Counted from the stretch's first letter, positions 47,430 to 59,300 are shown. The stretch: 64,000 nt of DNA from Antitrichia curtipendula (GCA_951230915.1 OX579636.1:42535912-42599911), one strand, 5' to 3'. Translations and numbers: made by a program. The notes: a model not told the origin generated them from the sequence alone.

Positions 47430-48384
47430 TTCACATGTAGGATTCATTTGGTATCTTTTTTGTAGATTACACTTACACTATCTTGGGTTAGTAATGCCCT
47501 TCATCTTTGGGTTGCGATTCAAAGACGACCCTTCCAAGATGAATAATACGTGACATTTGGTAACATGATTAATTTGATGAAGGCACTTGCCAGGATCTGA
47601 TCAGTGCTGTGCACTTTCTAGCACGGGTTTAATTGTGCAAATTGTTCTGATTTGGTTGTGATCGTTCGGCAAAAACTCCAAAGCCTGAATATGTGATATT
47701 TTTGAAGACCTTCACGCCAATAAACAAAAACAAAAACAAAAACAGTTTGGAGGTTCCTAGGCAACAAGAAACACTTGGTATGCTTTGATCCAGGTTACAA
47801 ACTAATCCTTCCAATCTACATCACCAAGTGCCTTAGAAATGTTTGTCCATTCTACCAAATTAGAGTATGTTGATCACAGTGTACAATACATGAGTCACAG
47901 ATACTCCCAGCAGCTGGATACGAAGAATCTTTCAGCGTGGATTCTCGGACACTTCATTCAATGAGGGTTGAGTAAACCTATACCCACACGTGACCACATG
48001 TAACCTGCACTGTATAAGTGGGCATAGAATTGCCATTGATCATCCCCAGAGATGTAGTCACAAACCTGGTGACGCAACCTGCACCATAACCAACACAACT
48101 TGGTGTTCATGGGCAGAAGAACAATTCAAAATAGATTCATAGCCATCTCAATCTGCTTTTCTAGGTAACTCAAGTTAATCTGGAGCCTGGTCGTGGAAGT
48201 ACATGCTTTGCTGCTTGCACAGCTCAGCATCTCTGTTTTCCACAACAAGGCATAAGATTTGAGTAAGCTAGTACGCAGAATGCTCAGTCTAAAGTTGCGT
48301 GTTCTTCAAAAGTTGGTTGAGAAATATAAACTCGTTGCAGGCAAAATTGCTTTTATTCTTGGAAACAGTGGAGGGATAGAAGAC
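47430..48384. other. Spacer between GH17 and the nitrite reductase relic
   Basis: Moderately AT-rich, containing the GH17 3' untranslated region. No conserved frame seen. Confidence 0.4.
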
Positions 48385-49911
48385 AGACCTCAATTTGAGC
48401 GCAAGAGTTGGGGCATCCAGGGAAATGCAACCAAATGGAGAGCGGGCTGGTTTCCATAGTGGTGTCCAGCTCCAGCGTGAGCTCCAGGGAGCGGGCTTTG
48501 GTCTCGGCGATGGCTTGTCCGCAGAATTGACTGCCCGTGCACACCACCAGATTCGCCAGCAGGGGCGGGGGAGTATTTCTCCAACAGAAGCTCGTTCATG
48601 AGCTTGTCGACCTTCGCCGACGGGACGTTCGGAAGGGTCAGGTTCTGCTCCACGGTGATTCGAAGCTCCCCGTTGCAATACTCGTGGGCGATCCGAGGAA
48701 GCTCGAACATCTCTAGCGCTTGCAGACGGCCGACTGGAATGTGGAGGCCAATGTAGTTCAGTCGTTGTTTCTCGGGGACGCGTAGAGGCTGCGTCGCTGC
48801 CACGATGGGTCCACCAGATCCTCCCCTGCTCTCTCGATGGCGCGGCCGCTGTCCATTCGTCTCTCCACTTCGGCTTTGAACTCTTCAATTCCCTGCAAAC
48901 CCGAGACTTCGTTAGCAATTCGCTGCATCCCAAACCCTAAACGCAACAATTTGATGGATCCCAAACCCTAAACCCTAGGTTTGCGCAATGAGGCAAATCG
49001 AAGTTACCATTTCGTCAATCAACCACATCATGCGAGTCTTCTGTCGGTTGCCACGATTTCCAAGGTCTCGGTGCGTCTCCAGCATTACCTTGCACAGCGG
49101 AACGACGCCGTCTACTGTACCCATGAGTCCATGGGAATGGCTACCGCGCACCGCTTTGGGCTGAAGAAGCCTCCCACTAGAATGCTGAAGCCGAAGACGC
49201 CGTTCTTCGTTGCAGTCTCGTAGGCGAGGCCGTTGATGTGCGGGTGCTCGAACAGGTGCGTTCCTACCACGCATACATTCCATTTCCAAGGGCTGCATGC
49301 AGAAAACGGGCATTGCTATCAGATTGATATATCGTAGGGATTCGCCATAGCTGTCGAGATTGTGCGATTGTGCGAGTATTAACCTCTTAAGTATTAAGAA
49401 CCCCAAGAGAACCAAGGGCATTCTGTATTTCTTACAGGCAGCTCACATGGGGACGTTCTCCTGTCCAATTCTACACAATAATTTATCAAAACATGCAATG
49501 ATCATCACTGATTGTAACCATGAATCCTTCGAGTCAAGAGAGCTTACAAGTTGGTGATCTGGACATCGCCCTTGCCAGAGCTGACGATGTAATCGTTGAG
49601 CGCCTTGCAGAAAGGAGCTGTGACGACAATTTCGTCTGGGTCAACTCCTGCGAGAGGATTGCCAACTAACATACATACGTTTCTGAGATTGTCCATGCCG
49701 CTCTGAAAAAACGACAGGCCCACCGACTCTAAGCCTCTCAGAAGAGCCGGTACGTCTTCCAGAACGACCCCGTGGATCTGACAGTGCTGCCCTGTCGTCA
49801 AATCCGCGCACCCTTCTTTTCCATACTTCGTGATTTGCTCGACCAGGAAACGCGTCTGCGCGGTATTGGTGATTCCGTTGGGAAGCTTGAAACGCATCAT
49901 GAATCGCACAT
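48385..49911 (-). pseudogene. Ferredoxin-nitrite reductase fragment, frameshifted
   Basis: Relic of the plastid enzyme that reduces nitrite to ammonium with ferredoxin, using siroheme and a 4Fe-4S cluster. Three exons remain in order. 49911-49548 has RFMMRFKLPNG, the KYGKEGCADLTT region and GNPLAGVDPDEIV. 49292-49008 has WNVCVVGTHLFEHPHINGLA, GFSILVGGFFSPKRC and LGNRGNRQKTRMMWLIDE. 48892 to about 48385 has GIEEFKAEVERRM, GLHIPVGRLQA, GELRITVEQN, CTGSQFCGQAI and GCPNSCAQ. Both cluster-binding Cys pairs remain. The introns keep AG/GT borders, so it is not a retrocopy. Frame breaks occur near 49120, 48772 and 48560. The transit peptide, the first exon and everything after the second Cys pair are missing. 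Cys counts and order match the nitrite rather than sulfite reductase branch as I recall it. Confidence 0.85.
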
Positions 49912-50005
49912 CTGCACAGCAACCGCCGGGTTAGCCTTAGCAGGAGTAAATAAAATCCAACAACAACATTCGTGGAGGATACTTTTGCTAGACTAATGCA
50001 TCACT

Positions 50006-50672
50006 TTAACCCCTAAATGCCCAAGGCACCCGAATCTGGTGTTTGCAAAACTTTGAAGTTATATAAAACCTAACCAAGTTGCTATTCTTAGTATTTTATA
50101 TTTTTGAAAAGTTATTCTTGGAGTCTAGTTTTAGCATCAAAAATCCAATCTTGAAAATAAATATAGTGATTTTTCTATTTAAGATTTTGTGCAAGGGTAC
50201 CCATTGCAATCTTGACTTCTCATAGTGTTGAGACCTCTTGGAAATGAGCCTCAAATACACTAGATCTTGGAGAAAAAATCACATTCAAAATTCATTAAAA
50301 AAAATTGTAAAAGAAGTTTTAAGAAGCCATAAATTGAATAGGATTATACATGTTAGGCCCTTTAACCTCATATTTTTTTGGTCACCAGATTTTTAGATTT
50401 GACTTGGAAAAAATTGATTGAAAGCAAGAGCAAGTATGACTTTACATCACTTTTGCAGTTTTAACACCTTCATGGTCAAACATTATAATCTTTCACTCCA
50501 TATGTGATATTGTTGTATTTTCTTTTCCTATGAGATCTCTAACATGTCTAGTTTGAATTTGTACGGTTACAATCCAAAAAAATTGATACAACTTATCAAA
50601 AATTTGGCATTTTGTTCAATTTAGAGCAAATTTCAAGATGCTCGAAACAGGCCTAGGGCATTTAGGGATTAA
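50006..50672 (+). mobile_element. TTAA-type MITE, second subfamily, copy 2
   Basis: Starts TTAACCCCTAAATGCCCAAG and ends GGGCATTTAGGGATTAA. Near full-length relative of 33854-34499 in the same orientation. Inserted about 95 bases beyond the upstream end of the nitrite reductase relic. A further partial left end of the other subfamily may start at about 50848 (TTAACTTCTAAAGCCCAAG). Confidence 0.8.
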
Positions 50673-51790
50673 AGCATTTTAACTGTAATTCTTGAGAGAT
50701 GTATAGAGCCTTAGAAAGTCAAATTAGTTGCAATTAAATTTTATCACTATGTATGAATGTCTTTATGCAGTTTCAAAGTGATAGGTTGTAGACCACAATA
50801 ACACAATCCACAACCCCATTTCCATTCAAAGATCAGTGACAACAGGTATTAACTTCTAAAGCCCAAGATCTTTTTGGATTCAAAAACATCATTGCTTTTG
50901 AAGTGTTATAAATCTAAATGTCACTAAGGTAGAGAAATCTCAACCGTACAATCTTGTAGTGTATGCGTTGTAGATGATGTGAATCAAATTTGGAGTCATT
51001 TGGCCACATAGATTGCAAGATTATAATGTTTTAGTATTGAAAAAGGACGCTAAAAATTTCCTAGCAATACAGAAGTGAAATTCAATTACTAAACCTACTC
51101 AAATGAAAAAACTTGAAACTGTAAAGTGCTTCAAAACTAGCATATAAACAAATTGGTGAAAGAAAATATCATTCAATTGTCTCATCGTGACTGCAAAATG
51201 GCTTTGAAATGTCAAAAAATAGCAAGAAAAAATACATTTGAAGCTAAACCTCCTTCTATTAAAATGCTTCTTAGTCACTCATATCTTCTTGGATTGATAT
51301 GAAATTTTAAACACAAAAACTAAACTAGTATGCGCAACATTTCCAAAAACAATTATTAGAAACGGACATTGTATGAAGAAGACACAAGCCACCGAAGCAG
51401 AGTTGCTAGTATGTGAGCCTAGGAGCTTGAGCTTAAGAGCCTAGGAGCCTAAAAGCCTAGCTGATTTTGTGGATTTGACCTATGACCATGGACCTATAAC
51501 CGTGGAAATATGACCAAGGATTTAGACATAACCTTATATCTAGAGCAAGAGATTTACAATACAAATCATTTAAAATAAATCATAGTTGGTATAGTTTTGA
51601 AAAAGACAATTTTGTGTAAGGTGTTAATGATCATATAAATAAAATAAATCCACCAAACACTTACCAAACGACAATAATATCGTAGTCCAATATATCATAA
51701 ATAAAATCCAAAGCAAAGCGAAGCCTCCACCAATCAAAATGACAACCGAGTACTACACCAAAAAATAAATCCTCCTAAGCAGTGGGCATA
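50673..51790. other. AT-rich spacer
   Basis: Contains a short GAGCCTAGGA-like tandem (51414-51460). No gene supported. Confidence 0.4.
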
Positions 51791-54700
51791 TCAAGGTGAA
51801 TCCTCAAAAGACTCTGCGCTACTCGAGGAGCCTATCATGGAATCACCATTTGACTCTACTGCTTCTTCATCAATAAAATCTAAAAGTCGAGGATCTATAG
51901 TAATGATCTTCTATCGTGAAGGCCTAGAACCGTCTTGGATGTATGCATTTGCCATGTTTGTAGTGTACATTGGCGAATCAAAAGTCTTCTCTGGGCTCTG
52001 GAAAAATGCCGGGTTACAAAAGAAAGGTTGCGTTGTTATAGGGTCGGAATCTATAAATCTGACAAGCCACACATTTCATATTAGAAAGTAGTGAAGGACC
52101 AAACTTAAAGAACGAATGGAAGACAAGACTTTGTAAGGTTGACTTACTTACTAAAACGGGATTTTTTCTTCTTCGGCACAATGTCACGCAATTCTTGGTC
52201 TGGGTCATTAGAGGTCAGTGTCACAACTTCTATAACTGTAGTAGGTTTGGGTGCAATAGGTTTGGATGCAAGGCGGATCAATGGAGCCAAAAGCGCATCA
52301 AAGATTGCTTTATCTTCCTCAAGAGCAACAATGTGTCTTCCTGTTGATTGACATGCTAAAATTGAAGCCCCTGCCAATAAATTATTATTAGAGAGTTTTA
52401 ACATTGAACACAAATGAAGAAAATTATAGTGCAACAGAAAAGCAATAGAAAATAAATAGAATTAACTACTCACCAGTTGCAGCAGTGGCATCCAAAACAA
52501 AGTCACTAGGTATAATGCAAGACTCAATCAACATATGCATGAACATTTGATCTTTCTGTCAACCTCCCCGCCATGGGAGCTTTTCATTCATCAATTATAG
52601 ATCACTCTTTCTTGTGAAATTCTGCAATACATCATCTCTACTGACATTGAAACCTCGGGATTCAAGGTCTGGAATGTCTTGAAAGTTGAATTTTGACGGT
52701 GAACAACCCTCCAAGTCCCGAACAAGAAGAGTGACTCCAAAACGGTTGGTCTGCAAGGATTTGTAATCATTGAATGTCAGAAGCAAATTAACCAAGAATT
52801 TTAGAATTACAACTTTTCACAACTACACTTTATAGAAAAAATTAATCATATCAAGCCCGAAGGAGTGATCTTAGAGGACAAGTGGAGACGATTCATCCCC
52901 CACCATTCCTTTTGGATCTTCACTCCATTCCCCTGGTAGAGCTCTAGAATGCACCTCTTTGCTGGCACATTGTGTGGATGTATAACAATGAATGCCCCAT
53001 TGTCGTGAAGATGATTGTCCATCAAATCAAATACAGGGTCCAACCACCCTTCTGGTAACACATTCCAAGAGGGTATTTCCGAATCAAGATGACTCACCCC
53101 AGGGACCGGCAACCCCTCCGGCATGTCCACAATGATAAAGTCAAAACCAGGATGCTTGTTGATCTCGCCTAGGAACGAACGAGCCTTCTTTGATGCATGT
53201 TGAAAAATACAGTCATTGTCAATTCTTGGATAAAATTTGACATAAATTATTTTCAATTCAATGAAAAAACAACAACATATAAGAATGAGGATGAATGTTA
53301 AAGAACTCACTTTCCCAGCAAATGCCACCATGCCGTTGAATTCTTGAGTCAATGGACCATCATCACCACCAAGTAACTTAGCCACCGATAAATTGAGTAT
53401 TAACTCTTCTGAGCAAATTATATCGTTATCCTCTAATTGAACCAGTAGAGGTCTATGAGTGATCCTCTCTTGAATGAGCGATATGAACGAAGACGGTCGT
53501 TTAGTACCCACCGTGGAGGTGACAACAACCTGAGAGCCGCCATCAAGCACTGAAGATGCACCACCACCACCCTGATTCTCAATGTTGGCAGTTGGTACCT
53601 TGCCTTTCTCCGCAGCTTTCAAAGTTGCACGTTCTTTTTTTAGCACATTTCTTTCAGTTGCCTTCTCTACTTGCAATTTCATACGAAGTTCCATCTTCTT
53701 CTCAACTTCAACTCGCTTTGCAATGGCCTTGTCCTTTATATCGTCTTGCAAGCCTGTATAAACATTTACCACATCGTCTACCACCCCAGACTCTTGAATT
53801 GTTTGCCTAAGAAGAACCTTAGTGGTTGGTGTAAATGTTGGAACACACTCCAAGTACCATCCACATCCATTGAGATACGTTGATGTCCATGTCTTCAACT
53901 ATGTGGTGCTGAACATACAATCATCGGACCAAAGATCTAACCACGACCCCAAGAAAGGAGGAAGATCGGATTTTGCAATGGCTCATTTGGGAAACAACTC
54001 CAATTTGAAATATCTGCCATACAATATATTTCAAGTACACAAACAGAAATTTGATAGCAAAGTGCAAAATAATTTGAAGAATGATGAAATGGTCAAAGAA
54101 GAATGCATCGTTACTTGTAGACAACACGTTTTACAATAAGCGAAGAACCATCGTAATTCTTAAAAGAATCCGAGCGTTTGAAGTGCCCCTTCCTCGACAA
54201 ATCACCATGAAAAGCATTGTCCCACACCTTCATTCTCCAATTCTCCACATACTCGGATATGGTCTCGGGTTCAAGTGTTGAACTCATGTCCACGGGTGTA
54301 TTATCTCTGTTCACAATAAGTTCAAAGGATTCTCGAGCACTCTCCTCAATCTGTACAAATACTCACAAAGAATTAAAATGACAGTCTTATTGAATTCAAA
54401 AAACAAAAATGAAATGAAAAAGATAATGACATGGGCACTCACTCCTGCATACCACACAACTTTGTGCAAGAAGGACATGAGTCAATTTTCATTCACAGGT
54501 CTAGGTGGAAACCGACAAGCCTCCCTTGTCGGAGGAGAAGAATTCCACCACTTGAGCCAACGAACCTTGTAAATAGACTCAGCATTGGAATTTGCTAGAA
54601 GTTGAATCTTGTCAAGCGTCAATTCCGGATCCACATTCAAGCTCCAATGCCTCCCAATCTAATCACTCAAAATAGAGGTTAGAGGTTTAAATTTTTTGCT

Positions 54701-55351
54701 ACATGTATTAAATATAAAGAATACAATTGCTAGGCTAAAATAAATGGCACTTGTTATTCACCTCAACGAGCCACTTAGGAGTCAGGACTGAGAGATGGGT
54801 TTGCGACCGTCACCATCTTTGCAAGTTTTGAGTACATTTTCGTGGTTTTATCCTTCGCACCTTTCCGCATTGCTGTTGCAATACCTGCTTCACTAATGTC
54901 CGCCTCAGCAGTGCTTTCATGATAAATATGGACGGCAGCATCCGCCGCAAGCCCAATCTCGTGCTACACATGAAGTAATTCAGTTACAATATGTCAACTC
55001 TTGTTTTCACAAAAGAAAGCATTGGAATAAAAACAAAATGAGTAGAGCTTGATGAAAACCAAATTCATACTCTGAAAATGAAAGCTGTGAATACTTCCAA
55101 TGGCATAGAGTACCAAGTGTTCTTCACATTTTGTTGGCACTTTTGGAAATTTGATGCACTTAGGATTTCATTGAACTTGTCAACTGCCAAACCCCCATAC
55201 TTCTGAATTTGGTACAAAGTGTGCACCAAATTTGTCTTGACATGGGAATCCTCTGTTTGTCTGACAAACCAACAAAAAAATATACTAGAATGATACATAT
55301 AAAAACATGACCATCTACTACAAATCCCAATACAAAGGAATAAATTCTTAC

Positions 55352-55985
55352 TTGTTTATATCATGCATAGATTGCATGACAGCCCCAATTCTGCCTTTTG
55401 TTTCCAAGACAATGCAGTCCACTGAAATATGCCATGATTCATCCAAGCTTTATGACGGTGGTTACCGTCACAAATGAAGAATTTGGAATTCTTCAAATGT
55501 CGGAGCTCGCCTACTTTTTGCAAAATAGCAAAAAAATTCTTGCTCTCCTCCTCCCACACATCCCCCCATTTAGTGGAATCTTGTTCTGAAACTTCCATAG
55601 ACTCATCAGCCTCATTTGTAGTGGATACGTAAAAAACGCAAGCACCTTCCTTGTAGCCATAAACGAACTCTTGTTCTAACTTTGTTAAATCACCTGCAAG
55701 CGTGGGCCTAACCATAGACATGGGAACAAGCCGGCACAATGGGATTCGGAGCCTTGACAAATGGTGAGGCTTCAAACGCAAACTATTAATAGTCCCCACT
55801 GAATCGACCTTTTGTTCCCGCCAAATGTCATGCTCAAGCATTGTTGCAACGTCGTCGCCTTCTTCTTCCAAGGACTCCACGTCTTCGTCATCGCCTCCCA
55901 TTTCAGGTTGCTCTATCTCTGCATTGTCCGTGCTATCTATTTGTTGTTGGATTTCCAATTGCGATCCACTTGGTGTACAAGGTTC
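55352..55985 (-). pseudogene. Exon 3 of the ParB/methyltransferase gene: ParB-like domain
   Basis: The exon opens after TTGTAG with an acidic stretch (MGGDDEDVESLEEEGDD), then RLVPMSMVRPTLAGDLTKLE, then HLKNSKFFICDGNHRHKAWM. The DGNHR signature is the nucleotide/phosphate-binding element of ParB-like and sulfiredoxin folds. After AWMNHG a 2-base insertion shifts the frame; the other frame continues as ISVDCIVLETKGRIG to the donor CAA|GTAAG at 55352. Domain identity rests on this signature and the spacing around it. Confidence 0.6.
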
Positions 55986-56560
55986 CTACAAACAACATAT
56001 TTGCAACTAAGAGACATATTATAGAATAAAGACAATTTTTGGGAATAACATGAAAGAATTCTATCCCAATGCAAATATATAACTTCAAAAATAAGTCATC
56101 AAAGCTTACCGGCAAGCCGCGGCCATTAATTTGCGCAACAGCTGGTGCATTAGAGCTTTGACCCTGAATTCTAATGCCCTACTCATACAAAGGAACCAAA
56201 CATGTTATTACTAGTCACTCACACAATGTTATATGCACCAAAGCCAATTGCAATGCCACAATAAAAAAATGACCTATCCAAGGTTTAAAGTGAAATTGCT
56301 AACCTCATTTGATCAAATGGACAGTTTTCGTGGCGTTGTGACCCGTATTTGTTGTAGAAAATTACACGATAGAATATTATGCTTAGTGACAGTCATGGTT
56401 TAGTAATTGAACACTCTTACAACATATTCAAGGATCCAAGCCCAATTAGAATAAATAAAATGAAATATTAAAAAAATACTAATCAAACAGATGGCACTTT
56501 CCTACCTTCCACTTCCTAAACCATTTCAAGGTTTGGTAGTTCAAAAGAAGAAGAGGCTAG

Positions 56561-56582
56561 AGTCTTTCGGTACCGAAAGACT
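56561..56582. repeat. Perfect 22-bp palindrome with CTTTCGGTACCGAAAG core
   Basis: Every base of this 22-mer pairs with its mirror. The same core recurs imperfectly at 57219-57236, 57548-57565, 57795-57812 and 57949-57970, all in the same 1.8-kb intron. Confidence 0.85.
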
Positions 56583-57522
56583 ATGACGGGGCAAGACTAA
56601 TAGCTCTACATTCAAGTAATCAAAGGTTTCAACAATGAGAAATTCATTGATCATTTATTTAGCATTTGATTCATTGATCATAGCATCAATACGAACAACA
56701 ATTGTATAGTAGCATTCATCATCTAATTGCAATACTTTCCATATCATTACAACTTTATTATGGCCTTCAATGAATACTTCAAAGACTTTAAACCACTAGA
56801 ATCCTTTGGGTGCAACCAATTAGAGGTGAAGAGTTTATTAAAGCAACTAATAAAAGTTTAGACATTTTGTACTTCAAGCGTTTCCATTCTAGGTGAGTAC
56901 ACTATTCTATATTTTCAACTTCAAGAGTTATAGAATATTACTAGAGTGTCAAAAAATTACGAAACCACTTGAATTGCATTTCTCTTGAGTTCACAAATAA
57001 CCTTATCAAATTTTTGGGTCATTTGACCTTTCAAGATAAAGTGTCTCTTGTAATGTATCTACCGTCAGTTAAACTGTAATTTTGATGCAAGAGGGACAAG
57101 CATCAAAACATCTCTCGGTAATGATAGATAGAAACCCAGCATGCTAAAGAGTACAAAAAAATAATTGTGCACATAAAATTCCTTGGGAATTGAGCAGCAA
57201 TGCCCATGGCCAAAATACCTTTCTGTACCGAAAGAGGATTACACCTGAATGATTTGTGATCTGAATTTGTGGTTTGAAAAATATTTACGCCTAAATATGA
57301 TTTGTATGTTCATTCAGTCACAATTGGAATCCAATGTCCCGTGGTAAATTGTGCATCTAGAATGAAATGTCTTGTGATGTACAAGTTAATAGTTCTGACT
57401 GAGTTGATAAGTATCAAATAGGTTGTGCATACGGGATTTGCCTGAGATCAAATTGTTGTTTCATGCAATTGATCAAATGTTGCTTTCATGCCTCACCAAA
57501 ATGTTGTTGTTCAATTTTTGTG

Positions 57523-57590
57523 AGCACCGTGTTGGTGATGCTGGAGGTCTTTTGGTACCGAAAGACCTCTAGCATCACCAACACGGTGCT
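57523..57590. repeat. 68-nt hairpin, copy 1
   Basis: Two 34-base arms meet at GGTACC. Only two positions mismatch and both would be G-U pairs in RNA. The stem runs from AGCACCGTG through TTGGTGATGCTGGAGGTC to the core. It lies in an intron of the ParB/methyltransferase relic. Confidence 0.9.
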
Positions 57591-57770
57591 TAATGTTTAT
57601 AAAAACTGTGAACCATATTGCGACATAATTTGACATGCATTCTCTCCAATAATACTAATAAGACCTAGAGCATTTTAATAAATCAATATCTCATGGCAAT
57701 CATATGTTCACTATATTATTTACTTGAGTACTTTTAGATCCATGGACTGTTTACATTTTTGGTTTTTATG

Positions 57771-57838
57771 AGCTCTGCATTGGTGATGCTGGAGGTCTTT
57801 CGGCGACGAAAGACCTCTAGCATCACCAATGCAGAGCT
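57771..57838. repeat. 68-nt hairpin, copy 2
   Basis: Same length and same inner stem (TTGGTGATGCTGGAGGTC) as copy 1, but the outer nine bases differ (AGCTCTGCA instead of AGCACCGTG) and still pair with their own right arm. The central loop reads CGGCGACG. Confidence 0.9.
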
Positions 57839-58249
57839 AAACTTTTATAATAAAATTTCTTATGATTGTTTTGCCGTGTCTCAAAATCAATATAGTAAAG
57901 ATGTAATGCTACCTAAAGTTCAATCGGTCACACTGCAGACGACGACAAAAAGATCTTTTGATATCGAAAGAAAAATTCAAGCACAACTACTGTGCTTTAG
58001 GAAATGACTTACTATTGCTTGCTGTGCCGTGTCGAGAGATGGTACTGGAGGCTGCGTGCTTACAACAACAGGAATTTTGTCACCCACAACAGCATTGGAA
58101 TCAAAGCCTCCGGTTTCCTTCGCACGAGGTGCAGCCATTTTTGTTGCGCCGCTACGAGTCACAGTTCCCTTATAAGGTAACATCTCTGAACGTTGTTGAG
58201 CCCGTTGCACAACCTTTTCTCCTTCAAGTTCCTGCGCAGTCTGTCCTCG

Positions 58250-59002
58250 AAGTTAGTACAGAGTGAGTACAACAATTAGTACGTGGTGAGTACATCATCT
58301 TCAAATGAGGTTGCACAATCTACTAAGAGAATATTACAATTCGACGCAATGGATTGCTATTAGGACTGCTCAATCACCGTTAACGTGTTCAAAAGGTTGT
58401 TTAGTTGCATAAGCTACACTGTAAGAGGTAAGCCAGAAAACTTGACCTAAACCCTAAAGCCGCCAAGTCCACCCTTCGGCGACCTAAATTTTCCAAGTCC
58501 CATGATTCTAGCCAGTATGCCAGCTTGGGCTCAATTACGATGTGCTGGCACTGCGATTCGTTTCCTACAAAATTCTACATTTGTGTCTATTTGATTCATT
58601 ACTAATGTAGGCTAGGGTCCATTAAAGGTCAAATGACAAAAAAACATTTGATATGGTTATTAGCAAACTTAAAAGAAATCCACCTCAAGCAGTTTCGTAA
58701 TTTTTTGATACTCTAGTAATATTTTACAAATTCAAAAGTTGACTACATAGGATAGCGTAATGACTTGGAACGGATACCTTTGACATAAAAAATTTAAATG
58801 ATTGCTTCAAAAAAATCCTCACCTCTCCTTGGTTGCACCTGAAAAGTTGTGGTGGTTATATCTCTTTGAAGTGTTCACTTAAGACCATTTTTAAGGTGTT
58901 GTAAAATGAAAAGTGTTGCAATTAGGTACTGCTACCTAAATAAAGTAGCAATACACTGCTACCTACATTAGAAGCAAATTCGAGCCACCAAAAGGTTGTG
59001 TA
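58250..59002. other. Spacer upstream of the visible exons
   Basis: May hold the first exon and promoter of the ParB/methyltransferase gene; I could not place either. A telomere-like CCTAAACCCTAAAG occurs near 58446. Confidence 0.35.
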
Positions 59003-59300
59003 AGGGCTGTTCCCTGTGCTGGGAACAGCACAACGCTGTCTGAATATTTAAATAATTAAAAAATTATTAAAAAATTAAAAAAATTAAAATTAAAAATTAA
59101 AAAAATTAAAAAAATTAAAAAAATTAAAAAAAATTATTAAAAAATTATTTAAAAAAAATTATTTAAATCATTTCTGACCTGGCAGTGTCCCGGCCAGGTC
59201 AGCAGCCTCTGTGTACAGCTGAATTTTCAGTTGACTGAGTTCCCGAGGTTGGGAACCCAGTGATAACTCGCGGCCCTTTGGGGGCCTCAGTTATCTTCTA
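59003..59300. repeat. GC-rich hairpins flanking an AAAATT simple repeat
   Basis: A GCTGTTCCC...GGGAACAGC hairpin lies at about 59008-59032. A long AAAATT-type simple repeat follows (59041-59165). GTTCCCGAGGTTGGGAAC and an imperfect GATAACT...AGTTATC hairpin lie at 59240-59295. The whole may be one small transposon, but I cannot define its ends. Confidence 0.5.

Larger units (their letters stand above)
51791..58249 (-). pseudogene. ParB-like domain plus DNA-methyltransferase-like protein, multi-exon, decayed
   Basis: At least twelve exons with AG/GT borders lie at about 58249-58013, 56178-56110, 55985-55352, 55260-55071, 54963-54762, 54658-54443, 54350-54115, 53898-53311, 53187-52846, 52750-52474, 52370-52152 and 52058-51791 (about 1150 codons). 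An upstream exon is likely, since TACTAAC and AG precede the first. Order: disordered and acidic region; ParB/sulfiredoxin-like segment with CDGNHRHKAW (exon 3); helical linker; Lys/Glu coiled coil in the 53.8-kb exon; methyltransferase motif IV-like IIVDMPEG and GAFIVIHP; a variable region; then QKDQMFMHMLIES and motif I FVLDATAATGASILAC...GRHIVALE. Motif IV before motif I is the beta-class arrangement. DMPE is not the usual DPPY/SPPY, so catalysis is uncertain. Breaks: a 2-base shift after AWMNHG, a shift near 54790, and stops at 54482, 52595, 52559 and 51911. Bacterial and phage ParB-methylase fusions are the closest layout I know; its role here is unknown. Confidence 0.7.

Noticed and set aside
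48930..48985. CCCTAAA units as an internal telomere
   Set aside because: Only a few TTTAGGG-type units occur; it is more likely a telo-box-like or chance cluster in an intron of the relic.
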